A stretch of DNA of 64,000 nucleotides from Lactarius indigo (Eukaryota > Basidiomycota > Agaricomycetes > Russulales > Russulaceae): NCBI GenBank assembly GCA_025766275.1, contig JAFKAC010000001.1:868001-932000 (forward strand), read 5' to 3'. Made by a program: the position numbers and the translations under genes. Under the pieces are notes generated by a model. That model made no database searches. It was not told the DNA's origin and saw only the letters and a list, made by a program, of their open reading frames with translations. Below are positions 1-10,373 of this stretch, in pieces (the stretch's first letter is position 1; each line of letters begins with the position of its first letter).

Positions 1-2
1 CA

Positions 3-92
3 GATCTTTTTACTAAGAATCTGGGTTGCATTAAGTTCCTAAAATTCAGGGAACAGCTTGGGCTGGAGTTTCACTCGCCCATGTGGGCCTGA
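3..92 (+). pseudogene. C-terminal tail of copia RNase H domain (partial)
   Basis: Twenty-nine codons end in TGA at 90-92. They encode a tail with the pattern DLFTKNLG..KF..FREQLGLE. The order D-[ILM]-FTK-x-L-G, then KF and a Leu-Gly-Leu ending, is the standard end of Ty1/copia RNase H, after the last catalytic residues. Only the tail is in the window, so whether the element is intact cannot be judged. The TGA is in the expected place for the polyprotein stop. Confidence 0.7.
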
Positions 93-651
93 GCAGCTCA
101 ACACTATGGTTGGAGGTAGAATAAAAAGGGTCTTTTGTAGCTTCTCCATGTACATCGTTTCTTCTTTCCCAATAATAGGGAATACATAAGAAATGAGTCA
201 CAAACGACTTGTTCTTCTCAGAACCGTACAAGCTTATTGAGTCTGATGACCCTAAGCTTCTATGATTTTTGAGAAGACTGTCCCACAAGAGTTGTTCTCT
301 CACAAATCATAAAAGTTTATTGAGTCATCCGACTCTAAGCCTTCTATGGTTTTGTGTCAAACAACCCTGGTATTTTTTACCAGAAGGAAGCTCACACATC
401 CTGTTCTATCACCAGCATAGTATAACTGCTCATTAAACCAAGGATTGACGACCATTGTTGGGGTTAAGCGTCCCTATCACTCTATGGAGGGATGTTGCTA
501 TAACCCCCCACCTAATCCCCTATACATCCCTCTGACATTTGAGGATTGAAGCATCCTTGGTTGATGTTTATTACCAATCCTTCTATACAATGTCTTCAAT
601 GTAAGGTCATTGCTTAGATGCGCTTTACTAGCTGCACTGAGCAAGGGGGAG
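93..651 (+). other. Copia element 3' non-coding region with polypurine tract
   Basis: This stretch between the polyprotein stop and the 3' LTR has no credible gene. It contains two similar segments (around 213-260 and 300-345) that share AAGCTTATTGAGTC / AAAGTTTATTGAGTC and 'taagcttctatg', which suggests an old internal duplication. The last ten or so bases before 652 are purine-rich (AAGGGGGAG), as expected for the plus-strand primer of reverse transcription. Confidence 0.5.
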
Positions 652-655
652 TGTT

Positions 656-1166
656 TGTTACGCTCCACCAGCGTTAGTCCGACTTGGACGTGGGACAGGC
701 GTAATCGACTTAGCGAAGGATAGGCGAATGGGGATTACGTGTCAACCCAACGCGAGCTGAACAGGGGCACTACTGGCACACACTGCAGCGACAGGATATT
801 AAGAGGAGTATCCCTTGGTGGATACAAGTGGAAGCACGCTTAGTCCGAGACTAAGGCAAACAAGAGACGAATCAAGTGGTGGATTGAAGAAGACCAAGAT
901 GGAGACTCTTGGTCTTCCGAGTCAACTACTTATACAGATACGTGCGGGCTTTAAAGCGCCGCTAGAACAGTAAGTAACCAATAGCGTAACTAGCTCGAAC
1001 CCTAGTACAGCTATCCTAGGAATGAGTCATACATGAGTCACAATCACATGCGAACTACTATGCTGACTGATGCAATGTAAGAGTCCATGACTAATGCTGA
1101 TACTGGACCGTAGTCATAACCGGTCATGAGTTGTGTGTAATGAGTCACTGAGTTCATACCGTAACA
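656..1166 (-). repeat. E1 3' LTR (left copy)
   Basis: Same 511-bp repeat as 7956-8466. The hairpin is at 889-917 (arms 889-899 and 907-917). Three exact TGAGTCA palindrome-family sites lie at 1023-1029, 1034-1040 and 1141-1147. It is bordered on the internal side by the polypurine tract and on the outside by GTGTT. Confidence 0.93.
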
Positions 1167-1180
1167 TCACCCCCTTTTCA
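1167..1180 (-). other. E1 polypurine tract
   Basis: On the element's sense strand TGAAAAGGGGGTGA lies directly upstream of the 3' LTR, the expected position of the plus-strand primer. E3 has the near-identical TGAAAAGGGGGTAA at the same place (18692-18705). Confidence 0.8.
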
Positions 1181-1198
1181 AGAGTGAGGCCCACCTCA

Positions 1199-4100
1199 CT
1201 AATCTGCTACCGATTCCTTCCTCATCCTCTCCGCTTCATCTTCCATTTGTTCTAATATGTTAGCACACTCCAGGCGGTAAAGACTGTCCTTTTTGTCATC
1301 CGCTACCATCTGCCTTTCCATCTGCAACTGCCGAATCCTCTTCTCCAGTTGATCCTCGGCAAACGTGAATTGCCGGAATCTGCGCAGCTCTTGGGTGAGA
1401 GTGACATCCCCAATGCGCATCAGTAACAGGTCAGTGGGGTGTCGGTCACAGAGCATGAAATACTCCTCATGAGGTATGAAGGCGCGGTTGTTTTTTGGGA
1501 GGTGGGGAGTGGCGTAAAGGGGTTTGCCGTAGAGGAAGCCCGATCCCGGGGCTAGTCTGAGTACGAAGGGGTCTCCTCCTCGGATAACCTGTACATGGGA
1601 TGCTTGTACCATTGGTCCGTTGGGGAGCTTGATCGGGAACGGAATGTAATCGGGTCCTCTATTGACCCGGAACCCTTCAGGGACGACAACCCTGGTTGCT
1701 GGGTCTCGTTCGCCCATTGGTGTATAACGAGCCGCTTGTGCCACGGTGACTCATCCTCGGTGTAAAGGCCCCCCTGCTGCGTCGACAAGGTAGGGAGTGG
1801 CAGCTGGATCTTCAGTGTAGAGTTCATGGTTAAGGAATGCATGCCTGATGGGGGAATGGTCTCTAAGCTCGTCTTCATCCTCATCTTCGTCCAATACTCC
1901 CTCCGCTCTTTCATCATTCGATGTCGGCAGGCAGCGATATGCAGTTGCTCCTGCTGCCACCGTGCCGCCGTCTCCTTCCATTCTTGTTTGTACTTCTTCA
2001 TGGCGTCTGGAGGTTTCACCGCACGGGACAGCTGCTTGAAGCCGAAACAACTTGTCTTCGGTGAGGAAGACTTTGGGCTCACTGGTGTTGGGGTTTGTAA
2101 GGGTGTACATTGGCGGAGGTGCTGGTTGAGTTGTTGCTGGATCGTCGTCGACAACTCCCTGTAGGGGCAGAGGGAATTGTTGCAGTGTCTGGTGCAGTTC
2201 TTCATTAGTGATAGGGCCGTCTTCCTCATGCTGCATGGAGGTACGGTCTCCACCTGCAGTTCCAATGGCTGCGGTGTCGTTGGCGGAGTCGGGGTTAACA
2301 AGCGTGGTGGAGGAGTCGTTGACAAGGGTGGAGAGGAGTGCGAGCTGGTCATTGCGTCGAGTAGAAGACATAAGCGGAGTGGATGATGGGGACTTATCAC
2401 GACAGAGAGTCATCCTTATATGCGTTTCCCGGTCGGGGTTGGAATGTTTGAACTCCCGAACGGCTTCATCGGCAAATATGTCATCCTTATCTATCCATTG
2501 GTTATCGGAATCTGGATAACCCTTCCATTTGACAAGATACTGGAGCCGACGTCTTCTGCCGAATCACCGAGAGTCTAGAATCTTCTCGACCTCGTATTCT
2601 TCTTCGTTATCGACCAAATCAGGTGGTGGGCGCTGATAATTTGGTCCGTACATGGGTGTCTCACGATAAGGTGTGAGAAGATCTATGTGGAAGACATCAT
2701 GGATGCTCCACTGCGTGGGAAGCTCGAGGCGATAGTTGACAGGGGACATCACCTGAATGACCTTAAATGGTGCATGCCGTTTGGCCGCTAGTTTTGCGGT
2801 TGGTTGGTGCATGCGTAAGTGGCGCCCTTCAAGCCACACGAGGTCTCCTTCCCTAAACTTGGGCGTATCTTTGTGCTTGACCCATGACTTCTGCACCCAG
2901 AGCATACAGGAGAAAGCACGCTGCCGTGCCTGTTTGAATTGGTCTATTCTCAGTGACACCTGTGGGATAGGGGAAGGCCTATCGGTCCAATCAGCACGAG
3001 GGTTGAACCCTGATAAGAGGAAGAAGGGGGACTCCTGCATGGTTTCATTAGGCCAGTTGTTATGCGTGAATTCTGCCATTGGCAGATATCAAACCCAGTC
3101 ATCTTGTCACCCATTTACCCAGAAACAGAGATATTGTTCTAGCCATTGGTTTGTTCGTTCCGATTGGCCATCAGTTCTGGGGTGATAAGCGGTAGAGATA
3201 TTCTGGCTGATGCCAAGGATTTTGCATATCTCTTGCATGAACTTGGATGCGAAACGGGGATCTCAATCACTGATAACACGCGAGGGGAGTCCAAAGCGTG
3301 GGAAAACGTGAGAGACGTACAGAGCAGCTGTTCCCTCGGCTGTTATTTCTTCGTTGCAGGGAATAAAGATAGCTGCTTTAGTGCAATCGTGGTCTGTTAT
3401 TGTTAGAATCAAGTCATAACCGCGAGAAATGGGGAGTTTGGTAATAAAGTCCACTGCGACGGTTTCAAATGGCAGGGCTTCCGGTTTAGGATAAATGGGT
3501 TGCAAGGGTGCTCTAATAGGGCGAAGGTTGACTTTGTGTCGCTGACACTCTGCACAGCCTTTAACATAGTCCGTGACGTTGTTCTTCATCTGTGGCCACC
3601 AGTAGTGTCGCTCAGTGAGCTGAAGAGTGCGTTTGATACCGGGGTGACCGTAGACAGGGGAATCATGATGAGCAGCAATGATGGTACGCTTGTCATGGAT
3701 ACCGCCGGTGACCACTCGGCGTCCATCTTTATACCATGTCCCTTCAATGTCTTTTAGTTTGTGAGCATCGACCCAAGGCTTTAACTTAGCTGTATCCTGC
3801 TCATAAATAGGGTGTTCCGGGGTCACTTCTGCCGGTAGGATTTCAGGTCTCCAGTGTGGGTGTCGTGGTTCTTCTAGCGTGGTAGCGCGTGCAAAGACAC
3901 TTTCCGGTAACACTGTCACTCCTTCGTTGTCATTTTCTCCTTGGTCATAGTCTGGTCTTCATGACAGTGCATCAGTGTGTCCATTGGAAGTCCCTTTAAT
4001 GTGATGAATCTCGAAGTCGTATTCTGAGAGTTCGAGTACTTCCCTGGCTACACGTCTGCTGATCTTTTGTGGCGACTTCCAGTATTGTAGGTTGAGATGG

Positions 4101-6004
4101 TCGGAGAATACTTTGATCTTGTGGGGAGAGCCCGCTAGGAGGGGTCTCCAGTGGCGAAAGGCCTTGACGATTGCTAGGAGCTCGAGGTCGTAAATGTCAT
4201 AATTTCGTTCAGCTTCATTGAGGGTGGATGAATAATAGCCGATGGGATGTCTTTTGCCATCTGCCTTGCGCTGGAGGAGAACAACTCCGGTGGCAAATCT
4301 GGATGCATCGACTTCTAGTTCGAATTGTTGCGTAAGGTCTGGGTGTGCGAGAACGGGTTCGCTGGTGACAAGGGTTTTGAGGTCTTGGAACGCCTTCTCT
4401 TCCTCTATTCCCCAGTGCCATTTGGTGTCTTTACGTGTGAGTTTGTTAAGAGGTCGTGCTTTGGTTGTGAATCCTCGTATGAAGGGTCGGTAAAAATTGC
4501 AAAAACCAAGAAAAGAGCGGACGTCCTTAACCTTGGTTGGCGTAGGCCAGTCTTTAATGCCCGAAATTTTGACAGGGTCCATGCGTGTCACCCCCTTTTC
4601 AAGGATTACCCCCAGGTAATCCATGCGTGGGGAGTGGAAGAGGCATTTCTCAAGCTTATAATATAAATCATGTTCCGCGGATACGCGGAGTACGTCCTTG
4701 ACTGCTTCAATGTGGTCCGGTAGTGAGTGATCGAGTCCGGTAGCAATGCCGATATCGTCCATGTAGACACGAATAACAGTACCCTGCTTTTCATGTTTTG
4801 TGATAACATCCCTGAAGATGAAATTCATCATCGTCTCGAACGTTGCTGGGGAGTTGGTTAAGCCGAAAAACATCACCATTGGTTCAAACAACCCATAGCG
4901 CGTTTTGAATGCTGCCTTTTCTTCATCTCCCTCTTTAATACGTACGTTGTTATATCCCCATCTGACGTCAAGTTTGGTGTATATGTGGGCGTTACTAAGG
5001 TCAGTAATGAGGTCAGAGATAAGAGGGAGTGGATATTGATTGCGGATGGTGACGGCGTTGATTTTTCGATAGTCCTGGACGGGTTGCAATTTTCCGTCCT
5101 TCTTTTTTATGAAAAAGAAGGATGACGCATATGGGGATTTGGAAGGCCATATATACCCTTTCTTGAGTTGTTCGTCGATCCATTCGCGTAATTTCTTGTC
5201 TTCTTCCTGGGTCATGGGGTATATTTTGCAATCAATTGCGTCGGCAGTCCCGGGTTTGAATTCGATAGCATGATCCCAAGGCCTGCTTGGCGGAAATCTG
5301 TCCGATGCTTCTTCACTGAAGAGACGTTCAAACTCGTGATATTCGGGTGGTAACTCAGCTTTAGTGATGTATTGCTGAGTGGCAATAGTGAGGTCAGTGG
5401 CAGTGGCTCTGATCCGGCATCCTTCCTCAAATTGTTGTTGTTGATCGTCTGTGATAACACAGGAATGTACTATCTCATAGTCGCTATCCTGGACAATGGT
5501 TGTCGCAACTACTGGCGTTGTTTTAATATAAGGGTTGGTTGAACGAATAATAATAGGGAGCATATCTTCATGTATGGCTGCTTGCAACCATTTAATGCGT
5601 GGATCATAGATGGCGAGCCAGGGGTATCCTAAGACAATGTTTTCATTGCCGATATCTGTAATAAGAAAGCGGATCTCCTTGTGGATTCCTTTAGTTTGGA
5701 CATCAACATTGGTATAGTGAGTGATATGCCCTGACTTGTTTTCCATATTATCTATATTCCATATTTTCTTGGGAACGTCGAGCTGTTTGGTCCCAAGTCC
5801 CATCCTCTTTGCGAAGGATGGTTTCATGAAGCAGTGGGTTGCTCCTGAGTTGACTAGTGCTCGTATGTTGGCCATTGCGTAACTGGTGCGAATCAATACT
5901 GGAACTCTCATAGAACGATAGCGAGTCATGATTACACTGTTACAATTAACTGCCCTCACCCAGGCCGATGGGTTCAGGCGTCCTGAAAACCCTCCTTCTT
6001 CCAC
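1199..6004 (-). pseudogene. E1 pol: protease, RT, RNase H, integrase, chromodomain and C-terminal extension, with TGA stops
   Basis: It is one frame from the shift site to 1199. The protease motif reads V-N-S-G-A-T: the catalytic Asp is Asn (codon 5851-5849), where E2 has GAC. The reverse transcriptase has an intact YMDD. RNase H shows E-V-D, L-E-L and V-F-S-D, and ends at TGA 3961-3959. Integrase follows, with an H-x-H...C-x2-C finger and the D in A-V-D-F; it is cut by TGA at 3265-3263 (E3 has CGA) and by further stops at about 3120-3080. The chromodomain region (2600-2420, Y-L-V-K-W-K-G-Y) follows TGA 2566-2564. An extension of about 380 residues continues in frame, with a TGA at 1753-1751. 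Protein as read would be inactive. Confidence 0.88.
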
Positions 6005-7275
6005 AACTGTTGGAGGATAATGTCCTTTACATCGTCCGATTCTCCCGCTACTCCGTTAAGCCAATCACTGGCGCACTGTTGAGGGGGTACATCTTGGACC
6101 GCCCTGGTAGTGACTTCAGGTTCTTGTTGATGATAGTCAGTGTCGATATACTGACTAGTGGATGCTTGGGGTTGATATCCCCCTCGTGGTTGTCTGCAAT
6201 CGTGGGCCATGTGTCCGTCCTTTCCGCAGTTATAACATGTAACTGGCCTTTGGTTGTTACGTCCTCCTCCTCTTTGAAGGAATCCTCCCCTTGGTCAGTA
6301 CAGGGGACGAGGGGCAAGTATATCTTCAGCTCCTGCAAGTCGCCCTCAAATTCGATCTGCTGAAGTATCCATTGCATTTGGATCTCGGGGTAGATTTCTT
6401 GGTTGCCAGAAGCTTCTTGGTGGTCCTTGCCATTGCCGTTGTTGCCGTGGTCACCCTTGTCCTTGTCCGGGGGGAATCCCTTTGTTTAATACCGCTTTGA
6501 GGTGAAGATACTGTTGTTGACAAGTGGTGGCTGCTTCCTTCCATTCGCGGTAATTGCGGGGATTGTTGAGAGTGTAGACCTTTTCATATAGGTCCTTGGG
6601 TAATCCGCTTGCAAATAGATCCAGCGTTTGAGGATCATCGAGTCTGTACTGGGCGCGGCGTATTAACTGTTCGAACTGAGTGCAATACTCATCTAAGTTG
6701 CCCCCGCTCATTTTGACTCCCTTCTTGAGTTCGTATTGAGCTTGCTCTTGCTCCATCGTATTTCGGAAGCGCTGCATGAAGCTGCATGTAACTTCGTTCC
6801 ATAGTCCTTCACTAGTTCGGGGTATTCCTGCTTGTATCTGGCCATTGAGCCAAGTGAGCATTGCCAATACCCATTCGCTGACGTTGACACCCTTAATGTA
6901 GGATAAGAAGAGTAGGGCGCGTCGGTAGGGCGTAGCCATAATGCCTTCGTCAGCATTCATGCCCCAGTAAACGTGCCATTGCATGAGGAACACTTCGACT
7001 TTAGCGCGTTCTCCATTGAATACTGTTGGTGCTTCACCAGCTAATTTGTTACTGGGAGGAGGAACAATAGGACCTGCACCTGGTAATCCTCCTCCAGGAT
7101 GTCCTCCTCCTGGTGGTCCACCTGGGAATCCTCCAGGGAATCCTCCAAATCCAGGTCCTCCTGATGGGGGTCTTCCCCCTCCTGGTAGGTCGCCGGGAGG
7201 TCCGCCTCCTCTGCTGGGGGGGTTGGCTACATCAGGCCTGATGGCACGATGGATTGCTACATCGTCTTCGGTCAT
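5974..7275 (-). pseudogene. E1 gag (capsid and CCHC nucleocapsid), with TGA stops
   Basis: This is the structural polyprotein of the element. After a Pro/Gly-rich N-terminus (residues about 20-75) comes a retrotransposon Gag capsid domain, with pattern W...F...YW, ...F..RFR.. and LP..LYEKV, ending at a TGA (6453-6451). E2 reads CGA at that codon. Two more TGAs follow before a CCHC zinc knuckle (around 6240-6199: C-x2-C-x4-H-x4-C). The frame ends in TGA at 5974-5976, just beyond the shift heptamer. The ATG at 7275 abuts the ORF1 stop in the same frame. The Gag as read is truncated before its RNA-binding knuckle. Confidence 0.85.
5986..5992 (-). promoter_or_regulatory. Putative -1 ribosomal frameshift site GGGTTTT (E1 gag-pol)
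   Basis: In the gag frame the sense reads GAG GGT TTT CAG, giving the X XXY YYZ heptamer G GGU UUU. A one-base slip back enters the pol frame (GGG TTT TCA), and gag stops 10 bases after the heptamer. A small stem (ACCCA/TGGGT, 6-nt loop) lies about 12 nt downstream. The site is identical in E2 (14281-14287). It resembles the GGGUUUA of yeast L-A virus. Confidence 0.6.
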
Positions 7276-7908
7276 TCAGTGACCGGTATAAGGGTTAATA
7301 GGAGCTAGGTTGGCTAGCGACTCGGCTGCAATACGTCTTTGTTCTTCTAGGGCTATTTGATCCCTAGCTTCTTCGGTTAGTCGTACTTCTTCTTGTGTGA
7401 TGGTGGTGGTAGCCATTGTGACTGCTGGGCTACGGATGTGAATTACTTCTGGTTCAGGTTGGTGAATGGTGAGGGACTCAGTTTGTCGTATAATGTGATC
7501 GCCAATAGCTCCTAAGCTGGCTTCTTCTGCCGGCGTCGTTCCTCTGCTTGGGGATTGACTTTCAGAAGCTTCTTCCCCGCTGATTCCTTCATCTGTATGT
7601 TCTTGTGCTTGTCTGTCAATAGGACCGTAATCTGCGCAACTATTGAGTTCTCGCACGTCGATGTCGCTGTTGTAGTTTCTTCCTGCTGGTCGTACAATGT
7701 CCCAGCGATGATCTATAGGGTTCCAAGTAACCTCAGTCCAACAGAGGTGTTCAAAATTGAACTCAACGGGTCGGAAACAGTTAGGACCATTAAACTCTAC
7801 GAAATACCCAGTGTCTTCTCCTCGTTCTCTCCACTGAGCTGCTCCTAGGAATCTTGTTGGTACGTTGCGATCTCCTCGTCGTTCAATGTGATAGGGATGG
7901 AAGGACAT
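7276..7908 (-). CDS. E1 ORF1: unrecognised Trp-rich protein encoded upstream of gag
   Basis: I do not recognise this family. The start at 7908 is the first ATG after the predicted transcript start: no ATG exists between the hairpin and this point on the sense strand. It gives 210 residues. The frame is open further up to the LTR edge without an ATG. The N-terminal 100 residues are rich in Trp, Arg and aromatics (ending W-x-P-I-D-H-R-W-D-I-V-R-P). The C-terminal half is acidic and polar, as in an extended linker. E2 carries a closely similar protein. The ORF ends TGA, and the next in-frame codon is the ATG of gag, in both E1 and E2. It may be a separate protein linked by reinitiation, or the original N-terminus of Gag if the TGA was once CGA. 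Confidence 0.7.
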   Translation of the reverse strand: MSFHPYHIERRGDRNVPTRFLGAAQWRERGEDTGYFVEFNGPNCFRPVEFNFEHLCWTEVTWNPIDHRWDIVRPAGRNYNSDIDVRELNSCADYGPIDRQAQEHTDEGISGEEASESQSPSRGTTPAEEASLGAIGDHIIRQTESLTIHQPEPEVIHIRSPAVTMATTTITQEEVRLTEEARDQIALEEQRRIAAESLANLAPINPYTGH

Positions 7909-7942
7909 CCACTGGTCTCTGGTCGAGTACGCCACGATGAGG

Positions 7943-7953
7943 ATCTTAGTCTT
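7943..7953 (-). promoter_or_regulatory. E1 primer-binding site, probably self-priming
   Basis: The sense sequence AAGACTAAGAT starts two bases after the 5' LTR. It does not begin with TGG, as it would if complementary to a tRNA CCA end. It can pair over 11 positions (10 Watson-Crick and one G-U) with ATCTTGGTCTT, the 3' arm of the LTR hairpin near the predicted transcript start. That is the geometry of Tf1-type self-priming. In E2 the same site pairs perfectly. Confidence 0.6.
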
Positions 7954-7955
7954 AA

Positions 7956-8466
7956 TGTTACGCTCCACCGGCGTTAGTCCGACTTGGACGTGGGACAGGT
8001 GTAATCGACTTAGCGAAGGATAGGCGAATGGGGATTACGTGTCAACCCAACGCGAGCTGAACAGGGGCACTACTGGCACACACTGCAGCGACAGGATATT
8101 AAGAGGAGTATCCCTTGGTGGATACAAGTGGAAGCACGCTTAGTCCGAGACTAAGGCAAACAAGAGACGAATCAAGTGGTGGATTGAAGAAGACCAAGAT
8201 GGAGACTCTTGGTCTTCCGAGTCAACTACTTATACAGATACGTGCAGGCTTTAAAGCGCCACTAGAACAGTAAGTAACCAATAGCGTAACTAGCTCGAAC
8301 CCTAGTACAGCTATCCTAGGAATGAGTCATACATGAGTCACAATCACATGCAAACTACTATGCTGACTGATGCAATGTAAGAGTCCATGACTAATGCTGA
8401 TACTGGACCGTAGTCATAACCGGTCATGAGTTGTGTGTAATGAGTCACTGAGTTCATACCGTAACA
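7956..8466 (-). repeat. E1 5' LTR (right copy)
   Basis: The copy is 511 bp. On the minus strand it holds TGASTCA sites upstream, a TATAAGTAG box, then a perfect 11-bp hairpin (8189-8217, 7-nt loop) where transcription should start. It differs from the left copy at 7970, 8000, 8246, 8261 and 8352 only. In each case one copy has CpG and the other TpG or CpA. Confidence 0.93.
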
Positions 8467-9113
8467 GTGTTGAAACGTGATAAGTACGTAAGGACCTTAT
8501 CTATAGCAGTTACGACATTACTGTACTATGTTTATCATATTAGGCAGTTACGATATGTACAATAGTGGGTGTATCATGTCCTGTGATGAGGAGAAGTCCT
8601 ATGACTATCTCAGAAGGGCAAAACACATTAGGTGTGTGTAAAAACACGATATTGTGGATGCCCTTACTCATCACTTAACTGCAAATGGACATGGTGGGGC
8701 CATAGAGCATAAATACCCTCCTATGTGGGGAGAGAGGCAAATACAGAACATCACCCACTTTGCTTGTGCACATTCTCCTCTCTCATTAGTCTCTCAACCT
8801 ACTCAAAGGTGAGAACGTCCTTCCTGCGTGCTGCGCTTTGGCCTATAAGGCTTTTGCTGCGCAACAAACAATACTGCCTTTGTACTCTGTGACTAGTGTT
8901 ACTAGCATTGTACTATTGTCACCCTCTGTAGGAGTATAAGTAGAGTACCATGTATGCTCCTGGTCCACATCAGTTCTCTCACTGCTGTGTGCCAGACAAC
9001 TACTTTGCCTCTCTTGCCTGACAACCCCTGTTGCTGCTTCAAGCACCCCAGCATATCTCACCACAGACTCCTTAGCTTTCTGTGAGTATGCCCTTCTAGT
9101 GTGCTGTTCATCA

Positions 9114-10373
9114 GAACATTCTGAGTTGAAAGTTGGAGGTCTTCAAGTCAAATCTGCTCATTCACAAATGCAGAGGCCTTAGAGGAAGGAAACTCATAAT
9201 CTTCAATGAGTGTCAATGGCTCAAATGCTCAACTCAACTGTTACCTGGACATCTTCAGTTCATTAATTGCACATGGATTAACAACCAAACAAAGTGTTCA
9301 TTTGTAAAGCGACCATAAACTGAGTGGTAATCCACCAAGCAAGACACACCCATGCACTGTGTAACATTACAGTAGGAACGTTTAGCTCGGTGTGAGCAAG
9401 TCTGGTCTTTCTATGTCAACAAGCGAGGGTTCAGCCAGTAGTGGCAAGGTTTAAGTGGTTAACAAGGATCTCAGAGTATGACACAATACTCAAGATGTGA
9501 GTGGAGTTCAGGGGATTCAAGAGGTTTGACAGTTCAGCAGAAAGTTACCCCAAGGGAATGGGAAAACAATGTATACTGTGATGGTAAAGAAGTTGAGTCT
9601 AAGGATACAAGCTACTTAGGGCCACAACTTATATAGAAAAAGGTTTGTTTGTGTGGAACAAACAAATGGCGCAATCTGCAGCAAGTGTGAGAAGTAACAC
9701 AGCAATCCACAGCAAGTGTGAGAAGAAAGTACAGCAATCTGCAGCAGGCACAAGAAAAAGAAGAAGTGCACAGCTATCCACAGTAAGTGTGAGAAGAAAC
9801 AAGGATATAAAAGGCAAGTGAGACATGTCTCAGTTTTAACAAAAGTGTGACACCTGCCATAAAAGGGTGCATTTAGCCCAAGTATAGTAGTAATAAAGAC
9901 TTATAAGGACAATGAGTGTCTCATTGTCTCACTTTGCACTAGGAGAGAATCTTAAGGCTCCTAGTGCGCAGCAAGTCCAAGAAAGGGAAAGCCAAGAAAG
10001 GAAAGACTTTCCCATGAATGCAAGTGTAAGTAAGAAATTAAGGTAAAGTTGAAAAACAAGTTTAGTCCATAACACACTGACAACAATGAGAATGTAACTG
10101 GCAGCCAAGAAATGCAAGTAAGGGCAGTTGGGAGTGGGGAGAGATGTATTCACAGTCAACAACAAGAACTGGGGAATGGGGGGATGGTGGAAGTGATGAG
10201 GCCAAAATAGAGATGCAGACAAGGAGGAGATAATTGCCAATGTACAGGCTGTAACATTTGTCAATCATGTATATGCATGAGGTGGAAGAAAGACAAACCT
10301 ATCCTCAAGTGTCCCAGGTAGTACAATAAAAGTTGGTGTGCTTATATTTCTTCTTAATCTCAGTAAGGAGGTA
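9114..10373. other. Non-coding region between retroelements; no gene recognised
   Basis: There is no convincing coding sequence. It contains a short degenerate tandem repeat (9671-9797), and a TATA-like 'ttatatag' at about 9630. Both 9360-9380 (TGTAACATTACA, self-complementary) and 10251-10260 carry 'tgtaacatt', so it may be the remains of another LTR element whose limits I cannot set. Confidence 0.4.
9671..9797 (+). repeat. Degenerate tandem repeat, about four units of 31-39 bp
   Basis: Units begin near 9672, 9703, 9735 and 9774. They share the pattern C-[AT]-ATC-[TC]-[GA]-CAG then AAGTGTGAGAAG. The third unit is the most diverged. Confidence 0.6.

Larger units (their letters stand above)
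656..8466 (-). mobile_element. E1: complete Ty3/gypsy chromodomain retrotransposon (chromovirus type), defective
   Basis: Two 511-bp LTRs (656-1166 and 7956-8466) start TGTTA and end TAACA. They are flanked by the perfect 5-bp duplication GTGTT (651-655 and 8467-8471). On the minus strand the order is 5' LTR, primer site, upstream ORF1, gag with CCHC knuckle, -1 shift, protease, reverse transcriptase, RNase H, integrase, chromodomain, C-terminal extension, polypurine tract, 3' LTR. The LTRs differ at only five positions (99% identical), so insertion is recent. Even so, gag and pol carry several TGA stops and the protease aspartate is lost, so the copy cannot move by itself. Confidence 0.92.
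1..9113 (+). mobile_element. 3' part of a Ty1/copia-like LTR retrotransposon, split by a nested gypsy element
   Basis: The window opens inside the C-terminal end of a copia-type polyprotein (3-92). About 550 bp of non-coding DNA follow, then a polypurine tract (around 641-651, AAGGGGGAG) directly before a TGTT LTR start at 652. A gypsy element inserted four bases into this LTR, so the LTR resumes at 8472 and ends in TCA at 9113. The 5' part of the element lies left of the window, so its own target duplication cannot be checked. A solo LTR with a similar end and core lies at 16709-17314. The family name rests on the RNase H tail; order and orientation are clear. Confidence 0.75.
652..9113 (+). 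repeat. Copia 3' LTR, in two pieces (652-655 and 8472-9113)
   Basis: With the nested element and its 5-bp duplication removed, the LTR is about 646 bp, starts TGTTGAAACG and ends TGTTCATCA. It carries a TATA-like GTATAAGTAG around 8933. The stretch 8935-9113 closely resembles 17085-17314 of the solo LTR in E2, sharing 'ctcctggtccacatcagtt' and 'tgtgctgttcatca'. Gypsy element E1 sits four bases inside its left end. Confidence 0.7.

Noticed and set aside
1552..2400. Second minus-strand frame of 282 codons overlapping the E1 pol extension
   Set aside because: The E1 pol frame continues through the region in phase with the chromodomain; only a local part of the other frame matches E3, which is explained by a frame slip in one copy.
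6983..7282. Plus-strand Pro/Gly-rich open frame opposite gag
   Set aside because: It is the complement of the Gly/Pro repeat in gag, with no independent signal.
9671..9797. CRISPR-like spaced repeats
   Set aside because: The units are contiguous and degenerate, with no unique spacers, in a eukaryotic sequence.
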